From Oscheius dolichura (Eukaryota; Nematoda; Chromadorea; Rhabditida; Rhabditidae): a stretch of 64,000 nt of DNA. Within the stretch, counting starts at the first letter, position 1, and every line of letters begins with the position of its first letter. Below the pieces are notes generated by a model. It searched no databases. It was given only the letters and a program-made list of their open reading frames with translations, and was not told the DNA's origin. Both the position numbers and the translations under genes were made by a program. Positions 46,908-56,404 of this stretch are shown here, one piece after another. Location: positions 10,292,001-10,356,000 of the forward strand of contig OW051495.1 in NCBI GenBank assembly GCA_932521035.1, given 5' to 3'.

Positions 46908-47679
46908 CGATAGCCGCACAAAGGAGAGTATAAACGGCTGTCTGCGGTCAGCCGAGGAAGCTCCCGATGGGGTTATCCGTGTTTTGGATTAGGGGAACCG
47001 GCTCCTTCAATTTTTATAAGCGTGGATGCCGCTTTATCAATTACGGCGAAGCGTCCCCCTTGGTGGAAGGGCGGGCTTTGATAACCTCATATTAGAAGTA
47101 ATTTGAGAAGTTTAAAAGGCATATTTTTATGTCTACATGAAAATGAGACAAGAAATAAAACCTCAAAAGGATAAAACTAATTAGACATCGATGGTGATTC
47201 GTCGTGTCTTGGACTTTTGAACCGGCTAGCGGATTTTCTATGCGCGGGGGATAATCACAACGCAAAACACTAGGGGGTGGAACACAAATGAGACAATCAC
47301 GGCAAAGAATAAGTAGATTAGGGGATGATACAAGATTTCAAGAACACCTTGTATTATCTTCATTAATCACATTTTCACGAAACACAGCAATTAACAACGA
47401 CTTTTTACCCTGCATACTATACTCGTTTTGAAGCGATGGTAGGAGCGAGCGTTTCACAAAAGTGCCTTCCTTTTACATTTTCGAGAGGTTCACTACAAAG
47501 GGTTGTGGTTTGGCGTACAGTCTCTCTAGTAAATGTATTTGTTATTTATCAGGTGGTGCTTCACGCTACGGGGGTAGAGTGAAGTCTGAAGGTTCCTGGC
47601 TGTTTCTGTTCGTCAGTTCGATCCGTTGCTCTCGGTGTCGAAGAGCCGGTCCCAGTTTGCTTTCGTACCTGGAAGAGCG
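46908..47679. other. Intergenic upstream of the lectin gene
   Basis: The proximal part (46908-46980) resembles the segment upstream of the orphan lectin exon, including a GTATAAACG string, so it is a candidate shared promoter. A recurring block (GGAACACAAATGAGACAATC) lies at 47279-47298. No gene is seen. Confidence 0.45.
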
Positions 47680-49500
47680 CTATTGGTTGCATTCTGCCTT
47701 CTGGGTGTACCTGGCAAATTGACAACAGTACCAAGAAACAACTGCGTAGGTTAGGAAGGGCAGTTTTTCTATAGCCTAAAAGCTCCGCTTTCAATCGCCC
47801 ATGATTGTTTCAAAGTTACCTTTTCTATCATTTTGTAGACCTTTTCCTCCATTGGGGCTTCTCGCCAACTGCCGCTGTAGTAGCAGGTAAACGTGCTCGA
47901 ATATGCTTCATCTTCACCGCTCCAGGTATCCTCCCGCATACAGTAATCATTAATAATAATGTCGGAAAATTGCCGAAGGCGATTGGCTGACAACTGGAGA
48001 TACTGCAAGAAACTATTCTCTTTGTAGAAAGTATTAGTACTACCAGAAAGATTAAAACCAGAAAGTTGTTGTGAGATTTGATGATGTCTATGAGCGTTAG
48101 CAGGCTAAATAATACACAGACGGCTATCATAAAAATGTCACAAATGTTAACAAATTCGGGAAATGTATTCTATAAAGTATTTCAACATATTTATTTTTAC
48201 TGACCCCATGAAGTTCTAGAGTGAAGTTATCAATCCTAATCTCATCGGTATTGAAGCCGCCATCGGTAAAGTCCAGGGTCTCATAAATACATGGCAGGTA
48301 TTTAGTGCTTGGAATTAATTTAACAAAGTTCGTGCTGGACTTCACATTCTGAAAACATTGGCGGAGGATAAGATAATTATCCAAGCTTACCATAATGAAA
48401 GGCATATAGACCACATGCCGGGGTTCCCGCGAGTAATTTGGTTTCTTTCCTCGAATGGCCAGAAACAACTGAGAGTGAAGGCGGACACCGAGCACCAATC
48501 CGAAAACACTAGCCAGGATACACAAAAGCATTGAGACTCTAATCTTCCTAATCCTGAAAAATGAAAAATGCTAATAGAAGATACTGTAGTCACCTGTAGA
48601 AGATAATCAAATCGATGTAAGAGAAGATTATTAGAGCGAGAGAGGTATGTTTGCTGGAGACGATGAATAGCATGATAAACTGGGAGAAAGGATGCGTGAG
48701 ATGGGCAGAGTCAAACTGGGAGAAGATTTGGCGAGAATTTCTTTTGGCATCGATTACGTCGAAGAATTTCTGGTAGACTATACAGCTCTCAGCAGCTGCC
48801 AGTGTGGAGATAAGAAGAGAAAATATGATAAAATAGCGGGAGTATGGTAGACAGGTGTTGACATTTGAAAATTGAAGTAGAGTCACAGTTCGCAAGGAGA
48901 AAACTATTCCGACAACAGTTGAAACGAGTGATCCGATCCAGCTGATGAAGGCATAGTCGTCTGGAGGAGTCTCGTCGAATTCGTAGGGATAAGTACGGTT
49001 GTTGATGAACCTTCCACAGTCTTTTGAATCAAATTGAGGGAAATCGCGGCAGGGATACGGTAGCGCCTCGGGGAAATAGGTTGGATAATAGAACCACGTT
49101 GGAGGAATACACCAAATGGAGTAAGGATTGCTGATGTCGATTGGGTGAGTAGGGAGCAAGGATGGCAATGACATGTTCCGAAGGAAGCGATTCAATCGGA
49201 CCCTAACAATTTGAAGAGCTTCTTCCCTTCTGGTAGCCTGGTCAAACGACGTGATATCAGGATCAGAATGGTCGTTACAAGTGAGCTGGCCGTTATCGTT
49301 ATAAATAGTCGGCAGATCGTCTGAAAAGTATACAATGTGGCAGCAGCCTAGGATAATTAAATAGCAGTCGATATGGCGGAGAATAACAGCGTGGATTACG
49401 GTAGCTGCATACTTTGAACCTTTTTAAAGGAGAACTCACACGGGTAGATGTTTTGTATATTCGGAAAGACAGTATCCAAGGAGTCGAAAAGCGTTCCCAT
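47680..49500 (-). CDS. Multi-pass membrane protein with a long extracellular N-terminus (unknown family)
   Basis: About eight exons from ATG 49500 (MGTLFDSLDTVFPNIQNIYP). The N-terminal ectodomain of about 150 residues has several Cys and many aromatic and Pro residues (NDNGQLTCNDHSDPDI, IWCIPPTWFYYPTYF, SKDCGRFINN). Five hydrophobic segments follow: WIGSLVSTVVGIVFSL, YFIIFSLLISTLAAAESCIV, FIMLFIVSSKHTSLALIIFS, LLCILASVFGLVLGV and FMIAVCVLFSLLTLIDII, with a loop containing NFTLELHG between the last two. The tail carries YCMREDTWSGEDEAYSSTFT. The last intron can be removed, ending at a stop at 47680-47682, or retained, ending at 47769. I do not recognise the family; it does not carry the signatures of the standard chemoreceptor classes. 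Confidence 0.65.
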
Positions 49501-49774
49501 TACGTGAAGTTGTCCAATTAATAAAGTCAGATGTTGAAATTTATTGAAGTGTACATTATTGGCATCATGGGGACCTGAAAAGACTATAAGAATGGAAACG
49601 GGAGAGGACTGTAAAAATCAAAAAGAAAACTGCTAGTTACTCTTAACCCGAAATGGATAAATTATCCATCTTTGGGAAGAATCGACCTGCCCTTTATTAA
49701 TCAGGGTCCCTGTATGTTTCGCTCATAGTAAAGGGGATTGGTAATTGGCAATTGGACTGAAGGTCGGAATTGGA

Positions 49775-50674
49775 TTAGAGATAAGCTCGAGGATAATGGA
49801 CTTCCTTGTGTGGTAGGACCCTCGACAACCCAATAAAATCTGACTATTTTGCCAGTCACGTACAGTACAGTAGCCCCCTTACCAATAATACAGATGACTC
49901 CTACAAAAGTGGTGCAATTCTCTGGAATATCGGCAATTGTGTAGTACCAATAGGCATCTCCTCCTCCTTGAGGGTGTACTCTTTTGTAGTAGTCCAATTT
50001 GAAGCAGGGATCGTCTAAACTCATTGGATTACTGTAGACAGCTGCAGAGGAAGCCACCTGTTTCGCACGGTTGATACATCTTCCCGTTGAATTGTGGATG
50101 ACGGGCCAGGAACAACATCTCCTAGAAAAGTCCGTCAAAGAAAGAAGAAGTTATACCTTTTTTGAGAAACACTGCACTCCGTCAGGAAGAAGGCTATTGT
50201 TCCAGAAATAAGAACTTTGCTTTTCCTCGTAAGAGAGAATGATTTGCCCTGGTCCTTCCACATTTCTCAGGGAATGGAATCCCATTGTTTCGAGAGACGG
50301 CTCCACGACATAGATAACATGTGTTAGGTGGGATTGGGCATCTGCAGAAACGAAAAAACTGAATATTCTACACCGGTACCTTGCTTCTTCTGACAGTCAA
50401 CTTCCTCCAAATTGGAGAAGAATGACAAATTGGTGGAACCCGTGAATCCCTTGACATACAGACACCCTTCAATCCGCTTCAAACTCCAAAATGTTGAAAA
50501 TACTTCTTCCGTGAAGTTATTAGCCGTCTCGTCCAAGATAAAATGCCCCTTGACCACGTCACACCGTCCTCTATAATTCTGTAGCCACACTCCAATAGGT
50601 ACAGTAATCTTGCAGATGTTTTCGGCTCTTACAACAGACATGACAATACAAATAGAGATAAGGGAAGGAAGCAT
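49775..50674 (-). CDS. Secreted receptor-L-domain protein (IRLD-like)
   Basis: ATG 50674 gives a signal peptide (MLPSLISICIVMSVVRAEN). Then follow C-x-x-V-x-G-H-F-I-L-D, SLKRIEGCLYVKGFTGSTNL and SFFSNLEEVDC, the alternating 'I-x-G-x-L-x-I...L-x-x-L-x-x-I' pattern of a receptor L-domain. Downstream exons carry LRNVEGPGQIIL, FNGKMYQPC, DDPCFKLDYYKRV and ENCTTFVGVICII. With phase-1 introns (one of 43 nt after PCET) the frame runs intact to a stop at 49775-49777. No kinase or clear membrane helix follows. C. elegans has a large irld family of such secreted L-domain proteins; function there is largely sensory or growth-related. Introns inside the leader are possible, so the exact start is uncertain. 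Confidence 0.7.
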
Positions 50675-51038
50675 CGTCTGTCGAGACCAATTTGACATGA
50701 ATCGTACCAGCTGCACGATAACTTTATTGGCCGCTGTTGTTGATGTTTCTGGCCGATAAATGGGCGATTTGTAATTTGCAGATAATGCAATCTGGATGTC
50801 TGAAGAACAGAAGTCAGTTGTAAACTAGCAATTGCGCTAACAACTTTAGAGGCTGTTTGTGATCTACACAATCTGGCGAAAGGTGCCAGGTGGGACAGTG
50901 GCACACCTTTTTTATCTTCAGTAATCACATTTTTATAAAACACAAAAAAATTAACTACGATTGTCACTTTTCATCCAGTGATATGCAGATATTGTTCGTT
51001 GATCATGGGCCGACCGACAGCATGGAAAAAAGAATGTG
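50675..51038. other. Intergenic, no gene seen
   Basis: Upstream region of the L-domain gene and 3' end of the small secreted gene. An open minus-strand frame is present without an ATG-based or family-supported product. Confidence 0.4.
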
Positions 51039-51242
51039 TCAGCGCCATGGCAGCCTTCTTATCTGATCCGAATCGTCTGTAAAGTCAGAGGCTGAGCAAT
51101 GTTCTTCCTTATTGCTGTAGAATGGGAACTCCTCCGAATGCTCGCAGGGCCGACAGCCGGCGATGTCCACGGTAGTGATCAAAGCATATGCCCACACGTT
51201 GAGGATAACCACGACACAGGCTGGAATAAAGCTGTTAGCCAT
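51039..51242 (-). CDS. Small secreted Cys-containing peptide (hypothetical)
   Basis: A single open exon of 67 residues from ATG 51242 begins with a signal peptide (MANSFIPACVVVILNVWAYA). The mature part is acidic and polar with three Cys (GCRPCEHSEEF, EEHCSASDF), ending IRRLPWR. The odd Cys number leaves disulfide pairing unclear. No homology is recognised. It could be a neuropeptide-like or effector-like product, but no dibasic-flanked repeats are seen beyond a single RR. Confidence 0.45.
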   Translation of the reverse strand: MANSFIPACVVVILNVWAYALITTVDIAGCRPCEHSEEFPFYSNKEEHCSASDFTDDSDQIRRLPWR

Positions 51243-51378
51243 TTGTATTTGTCTTCAGCGTCTCATCATACAATAATAAATCTAGCCTATGAAAAGACCT
51301 ACCTGTTACAACGTGTAGTTCAAGATCAAAACCATGTAACGCGCCAAGTAAGGGAACAGCCATATAAATAGTTTGATC

Positions 51379-51836
51379 CTAAAAGTTAGCCACGCCTTTT
51401 AGTGAGAATTCTATTCCTACCAAGGCAAATAACCAGACATAGGGGGTCTTCATAATCAAATTCTTTAGCTTGTAACGGTCCATGGGATGAGAGGGCTCGT
51501 AGTTCATCAACCATATTGGCCAGAAGTTTGGCAACGAGATAACATAGATAAATCCGAAGATAAAACCAAACAGGTCTCCCTGGTAAAACAACGGCGCTCC
51601 CAAGACTGCTTTCTGTAATATTCGCTCCTTGAATGATGTCCTCTCCCACTTACTAAGATCACTTGACAAAAAGTGAAAATAGCAATAATGTTATATAAAT
51701 GTGGGTGACGTTTGCACAGGGCAAAATTCTCCTTTCCCATCGCTGGAGGCCGTTCACAAATTTCTTCATAACTGGGAGGCGGTGGCTCTTCGGTGGATCC
51801 GGAAAACTCTGCATATGACGGTGGGAGCTGCTCCAT
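51379..51836 (-). CDS. Small multi-pass membrane protein with two PPxY motifs
   Basis: ATG 51836 opens MEQLPPSYAEF, and a second PPPPSYEEI follows within 25 residues: two PPxY motifs on a cytosolic N-terminus. Then come a helix (LYNIIAIFTFCQ spliced to KAVLGAPLFY across a 51-nt intron), GDLFGFIFGFIYVISLPNFW, a polar loop (EPSHPMDRYKLKNLI) and PYVWLFALVGIEFSLKG, ending at 51379. About 130 residues. No family name can be given. PPxY pairs on small membrane proteins are typical of adaptors for NEDD4-family ubiquitin ligases (NDFIP-like logic), which is the best guess for its role. Confidence 0.65.
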
Positions 51837-52159
51837 TTCAATAATTATTTGGAGAAAGTATTGAAGATGGAAAGGTGGTTGAAATGGCAATATATAGCTC
51901 CGGAGGCGGTTATAATCGGGGCAAATTAGTGCGTGGTAACCTTCGATGAGTATGACAGAGGAGCGGTTACCAATGGACACTGGCAATTATTTTAGAGGGG
52001 CAGCCCTTCTGAGAACTAATCAGTGCCCACTCCCACCCACATCCGACTCGGAATACGAGGTGTTCATCGTAGGGAAAATGAAGAAAGACTTTTAGAAAGC
52101 ATTCAATATATTATTACATAAACACACATTTTGATGTTTATTTGAGAAAGTTCACCGGT
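51837..52159. other. Intergenic, no gene seen
   Basis: Upstream region of the PPxY protein and 3' UTR of Gly-rich peptide 1. The strand-matched end near 52110 is AT-rich, as expected for a 3' UTR. Nothing else is visible. Confidence 0.4.
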
Positions 52160-52699
52160 TTACTGGTTGAATCCGCCACGGCCACCTTGGTTTCCGCCGA
52201 ATAGTCCTCCAAGGCCGCCTTGGCTGCCGCCGAAGCCTCCTTGCTGTCCATTTCCATTGTTGTTTCCAGTGTTTCCGAATCCAGGGAAGCCGTTGTTGCC
52301 TTCTGTAGCACCGGGGAATCCTCCAACGCCTCCTTGGTTTCCTCCTTGGCTACCTCCTTGGTTCCCGCCGAATCCTCCCTGGCTTCCACCGAATCCTCCT
52401 TGGCTTCCTCCTTGGTTACCTCCAAAGCCTCCCTGGTTGCCACCTTGGTTTCCACCAAATCCTCCTTGGTTGCGTCCAAATCCTCCTTGGTTACCGCCAA
52501 AGTCTCCCTGATTTCCACCGAATCCTCCAAATCCTCCTTGGCTTCCTCCTTGGCCTCCTCCAAGTCCTCCTTGCTTGCCACCTTGGTTTCCACCGAATCC
52601 TCCTTGACTTCCACCGAATTGTCCTTCAGGGCGTCCTTGTTCTTGTTGGACGGCAAGAGCACTGGCAACCAGGACACAGGCAGCAATAGTGAATTTCAT
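52160..52699 (-). CDS. Secreted glycine-rich (QGGFGGN-repeat) peptide 1
   Basis: A single-exon frame of 179 residues from ATG 52699. The signal peptide (MKFTIAACVLVASALAVQQ) is followed by tandem GGFGGNQGGSQ-type units for almost the whole length, with a short non-repeat insert (VGGFPGATEGNNGFPG). Signal peptide plus Gly/Gln/Phe repeats is the layout of nematode glycine-rich secreted proteins and some antimicrobial peptide families. Biological role is inference; epidermal or cuticle association is equally possible. A TATA box lies 94-101 bases upstream. Paralogue of the gene at 53658-54131. Confidence 0.85.
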   Translation of the reverse strand: MKFTIAACVLVASALAVQQEQGRPEGQFGGSQGGFGGNQGGKQGGLGGGQGGSQGGFGGFGGNQGDFGGNQGGFGRNQGGFGGNQGGNQGGFGGNQGGSQGGFGGSQGGFGGNQGGSQGGNQGGVGGFPGATEGNNGFPGFGNTGNNNGNGQQGGFGGSQGGLGGLFGGNQGGRGGFNQ

Positions 52700-52792
52700 T
52701 TTTCTGAAAATAGAAATTATTAGCAGCTGATTAAAGGAAGAGTAGAGGAGGAGAGAGGAGAAGGCTTGATATTAACCAACTCGAGCCAGACC

Positions 52793-52800
52793 TTTTTATA
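52793..52800 (-). promoter_or_regulatory. TATA box of Gly-rich peptide 1
   Basis: On the coding strand the sequence reads GGGTATAAAAAGG about 95 bases before the start codon. The same GGGTATAAAAG context occurs upstream of the paralogue. Confidence 0.75.
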
Positions 52801-53657
52801 CCCAGCGGTAGTGAGACATCTCCACCGTGGGCACACCTGCAGCGACTCCGTATCATCTTATACAAATATCAGAGAGAAACTGTTGAAGTTCTCGAGCACA
52901 ATATTTTGGACCCATGGAGTGACTCAACAGATGCTGATGATGATGTTAGTGCTCGAGAGATCAACTCTCTTCCCGTTGTTTTTGCCACCTTTCCACCCGT
53001 CCCGGCAATCGGTCCTGTACTATACGAACTCCTCTGCGAGCAGTAATACACATGTGTGGCCCATTTCCCAATGCCAGTTGCTGTGAATGTTCGACTCGTG
53101 AGTATTCTCATATGGAAAAGATATTTTGACCATATTTCCAATTAATCTTTCTACAAATCAGACAGAGGCTACTGTAGACAATTGGAAAAAGAAACAAAAG
53201 AACGTCAACCGTTGCGATGGTCAGCTCACCATATTTCTCTGGTAAAAACAAGAAAAACATGGATAGGGGTTAGATGGTAACCTTGCTGTTTTGATGGTAC
53301 GGTAGGCAATCGGACGCTACCGGGTACCTTCGATCCGGGCCTTCTTTCTCTCCACTTTTCTACACGCGAGAATCTCCTACTTACTTGTCCCTTTATTACC
53401 TTCAGAAAGTGAGCACACAATAGGGTAAAAATTATTGCCAAGGAGGCTAACGGCTTGCGATAATAGGTCGGGCATACCCGCTTCACTTTCTTCCTCTTTA
53501 TCTAGCCTATCGACGGGGTAATTCCCTTTGTTTGAGAACGAACTTTCCTATCAATGGAACCTAGCAGAAGGGTTACTATAGTACCCTACTCAATCTATTG
53601 ACGTCAGCAAAGGTTCAATTTATCACATAGAACATTTATTCGATAAAATTAATTGCT
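52801..53657. promoter_or_regulatory. Upstream region of Gly-rich peptide 1 (and 3' UTR of peptide 2)
   Basis: The first 130 bases share spaced motifs with the region upstream of the paralogue: a GGGCACA box, a TATACAAAT box, a CACAATnTTT-like box and GTGACTCAAC(A/T)GATG. No coding exon is convincing further on; one minus-strand frame at 53226-53486 begins with GTG. Confidence 0.5.
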
Positions 53658-54131
53658 CTACTGGTTGAATCCATTGAATCCGCCTTGACTGCCACCTTTG
53701 GAGCCGCCGAAGCCTCCCTGCTGTTCATTTCCATTGTTGTTTCCATTGTTCCCGTGTCCAGAAAAACCATTGCTGCCTTTAGGAGCGCCAGTGGGTTTGT
53801 TGAATCCACCAAAGCCTCCTTCTTGGGATCCAGGAGCGCCAGTGAAACCACCGAATCCACCTCGGTTTCCACCGAAACCTCCCTGATTTCCTTCATGTCC
53901 GGGAAATTTGTTAGGAGAGCCAGTGGGTCTGTTAAATCCTCCGAAGCCTCCTTGATTTCCAGGGGCGCCAGTAAATCCTCCAAATCCTTCGGGGAATCCA
54001 GGAGTTCCAGTATGTCTGTTTTCACCGAATCCTCCTTGTCTTCCTCCAAGTTCTCCTTCAGAGCGGCCTTGTCCCTGAGGGGCAGAAAGAACGCTGACGA
54101 CCAGAACACTAGCAACGAGAGCGAATTTCAT
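53658..54131 (-). CDS. Secreted glycine-rich peptide 2 with GGFTGAPG units
   Basis: A single-exon frame of 157 residues from ATG 54131. The signal peptide is MKFALVASVLVVSVLSAPQ. Mixed repeats follow: GGFGGFTGAPGNQ, GGFNRPTGSPN, GGFGGNRGG and NNGNNNGNEQQGGFGGSKGG. It shares the leader, the GNNNGN-QQGGFGGS block and the FNQ C-terminus with peptide 1 (52160-52699). It differs by Thr/Pro insertions and a few charged residues. Likely secreted from epidermis or gland; function unknown. The promoter architecture is shared with peptide 1. Confidence 0.82.
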   Translation of the reverse strand: MKFALVASVLVVSVLSAPQGQGRSEGELGGRQGGFGENRHTGTPGFPEGFGGFTGAPGNQGGFGGFNRPTGSPNKFPGHEGNQGGFGGNRGGFGGFTGAPGSQEGGFGGFNKPTGAPKGSNGFSGHGNNGNNNGNEQQGGFGGSKGGSQGGFNGFNQ

Positions 54132-54236
54132 TTTCCTGAAAGTTGACATCTTTGGATGTATTACCATTAAAATAAAAGCAGAAATGGAGTGAAGAGACGG
54201 TAAGAGACATGATGCCCATCAAGCCGAGTCGGTAAC

Positions 54237-54243
54237 TTTTATA
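54237..54243 (-). promoter_or_regulatory. TATA box of Gly-rich peptide 2
   Basis: Coding strand reads CGGGTATAAAAG about 106 bases upstream of ATG 54131, matching the paralogue's TATA context. Confidence 0.75.
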
Positions 54244-54778
54244 CCCGACGGGGAACATCGTCATCATGGGCACAGCCGACCCGCGCAATCTGGTTATACA
54301 AATTTTTGGTGTGAAACAATGGGTGTTCTAGATCACAATGTTTCCTCCGAAGTGGGCGTCTGTTGCCGGGGTGACTCAACTGATGGTGATGTTACTCCTG
54401 ATTCCCCAGGATCACCGGCTTCCCTGTAGTTTTTACCGCCCTTCCCGTCTCACCAGCGCCAATAAAGTTCAGATTGTTTGTGGCGTCATATGGAAAAATA
54501 AAGAGTGTGGCCTATCTTTTCAAATCCTAACCCCTAACAATACAGATTTTCGAAAGAAGTCGAGGGACGCGGACAACTCCTTTCTAGTTGTACTATGTGC
54601 TCCAACCTAGCTCATAGATAATATTTCTTTCTGGTTAATCCACCTTGAGTCATGCTTATCTTTCGAAAAACCTTATACGTCTCATTTTGTACCTATAGAA
54701 AACGCGCCCTTTAAGTGTTGTGAGGTCATGAAGACAAAAAGAAGATTAGCGAGATCCCATCCCTCGTGGTGTCATCCC
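54244..54778. promoter_or_regulatory. Divergent intergenic region, Gly-rich 2 / Srt 1
   Basis: The left third holds the motif set shared with Gly-rich peptide 1 (GGGCACA, TTATACAAAT, CACAATGTTT, GTGACTCAACTGATG). The right part precedes the Srt gene's TATA box. No exon is seen. Confidence 0.5.
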
Positions 54779-54786
54779 TATAAAAG
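54779..54786 (+). promoter_or_regulatory. TATA box of Srt receptor 1
   Basis: TATAAAAG about 45 bases before ATG 54829. The second Srt gene has the same motif at a similar distance. Confidence 0.65.
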
Positions 54787-54828
54787 AAAAAGAACCGCCA
54801 GAGCTGGATTGCCTGTTCTGTCTCCAGC

Positions 54829-56251
54829 ATGGAGCGCCTAATCCTCTATGGATTGGATGCTGAAAAAATTCCCAATTATAACTGCAGGTAGTTTTTTGTC
54901 AGTTTCCTTGAATAAGTGAATATCAGTGCCGCGAATCTGACCACAGAGGAGTTTTACTCTCGGGGAGTGGTGAAGATACCGAATGCTGTGTATTCCCTTG
55001 TCTATGGAACAATTGCCGAGGTGACCTACGTCTTCGTAATGATGGCCATGTGGAGACTTCGCAACACTTTTGGAGTATACAAGATTATGCTCAATTTGGG
55101 TAGGTCAAGTGGGCATTTTGATCCCATTTCTACCGTATTCCTGAAGGAATGGCCTCCTTTCTTTTGAGGTAGAAGCAGCTGAACATGGCTAAAACATGCA
55201 ATAAGTTCCACAAGGGACATATAGCTTTCCTGAAAGGTCTACGTAGCCATCTCATTGTGGTTCTCTATAGGCATCTACGACATGGTTGATCTCTTCGTCA
55301 ATTCCTTGGTCACCGGCTATTTCCACCTTGTCGGTGGTTCCTTCTGCACCCATCCCAATCTGAACTATATTACCGGTTCCATGGGACTGGGTAATATTGA
55401 CAGAATATTTCCTCAAAACGAATAAATTCAGCCCTGTGGTGTGGCGAGTGTCTCTGCTGCCTAATCTTGGTCTTCAATCGAATTGTTGATCTCTTCAGCC
55501 CTCAAATCCATCAGACCGTAAGCCCTTGTCCCATATAAACGAGCCAGTTCAACTTCAGCTCTTCGGAGGATATAAAATGGACATTTGGCTGTTATGCCCC
55601 TTCCTCTACTGTCTCTACTTCCTCCTCTTCACCAATCCCGTCCTCTTCAATTCCGCCCTGGATGGCTGGTTCTTCTCTCCCTTTATTCTCAATACTTGGG
55701 AAGAGACAGCCAAGGTTGGCTACAGTATGCCATTACAAGACGAGATATATTTTCAGTTCAGTAACTACGGTCACGCTTTCAACAATATAGCTGTGGTCGC
55801 TACAACTTGTATCTTCTACATTGCTATGTGTGTCCTCGTAATTACCAAATACGGTGGGATGAATGCTATTGGCAGTGCACAGAGGACGGTTCGTTCCATC
55901 TGCCCACTCCTTCGTTCAAGGATGCCGTATTCCAGGTGATAATCCAGTCGATCCTCGTCTGTACAGCCAATCTCGGAGCCTCGGGAGTCTATGTCTACAT
56001 GCAGTTCTTCCCAGCTCCGGAATGGGTCATCTTCATGGGCCATCTCTGTTGGCAAATGGCTAACGGTACGTTATTTGTGCTTTTGGAAATGGTCAGGTTT
56101 AGGTATTCCCGCATTTGTCTACCTTATCTTGAACAAGACGGTCCGGGGAATAGTTCTAGAGATTATGGGACTACGTAAGCCGCAACCACGTGGACCGACC
56201 AGCTCCTCTGCGAACAGGCCTTCTCATACTCTAAACTCATATTTAATCTAG
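54829..56251 (+). CDS. Srt-class chemoreceptor 1
   Basis: ATG 54829 opens MERLILYGLDAEKIPNYNC, the 'Y-G-x...I-P-x-Y-x-C' N-terminus of nematode Srt receptors, then RGVVKIPNAVYSLVYGTIAE, LRNTFGVYKIMLNLGIYDMV ('S/G-x-Y-K-x-M'), ALWCGECLCCLILVFNRIVD, WLLCPFLYCLYFLLFTNPVL, FNNIAVVATTCIFYIAMC, VIIQSILVCTANLGASGVYV and LNKTVRGIVLEIMGL. Eight exons with introns of 37-47 nt, except the first after NLG (about 170 nt). Stop 56249-56251; about 340 residues. It would sit in sensory cilia. The paralogue at 61782-63360 has the same exon structure. Confidence 0.9.
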
Positions 56252-56404
56252 CGCTCTGTACTCATTGAACACTATTCTTCTTAAAATAAACCTCATGACT
56301 ACGCGTAGCAGCAACCTTAAACCCAATAAAAGGATATAATGCGAGTCAGACTAATCCATCAGACCCTTCTATTAAAGAAAAGGTTATACTCGTCATATTC
56401 ATGG

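Noticed and set aside
47600..47660. tRNA-like GTTCGATCC (B-box-like) string.
   Set aside because: Flanking bases cannot form a T-stem or acceptor stem, so there is no cloverleaf.
49960..50160. Frame conflict in the L-domain gene.
   Set aside because: An intron from gtggcttcc to gagtttag (43 nt) joins PCET to DDPCFKL in frame; the apparent open frame reading RCCSWPVIHN is intronic or out-of-frame sequence.
53226..53486. Minus-strand frame with a hydrophobic start (KPLASLAIIFTLLCAHFL).
   Set aside because: It begins with GTG, has no downstream family match and sits in the Gly-rich promoter region; not supported as a gene.
52167..54146. Long plus-strand frames rich in Pro/Trp/Lys or Ser across the Gly-rich genes.
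   Set aside because: They are antisense and shifted shadows of the minus-strand Gly repeats, without signal peptides or ATG support.
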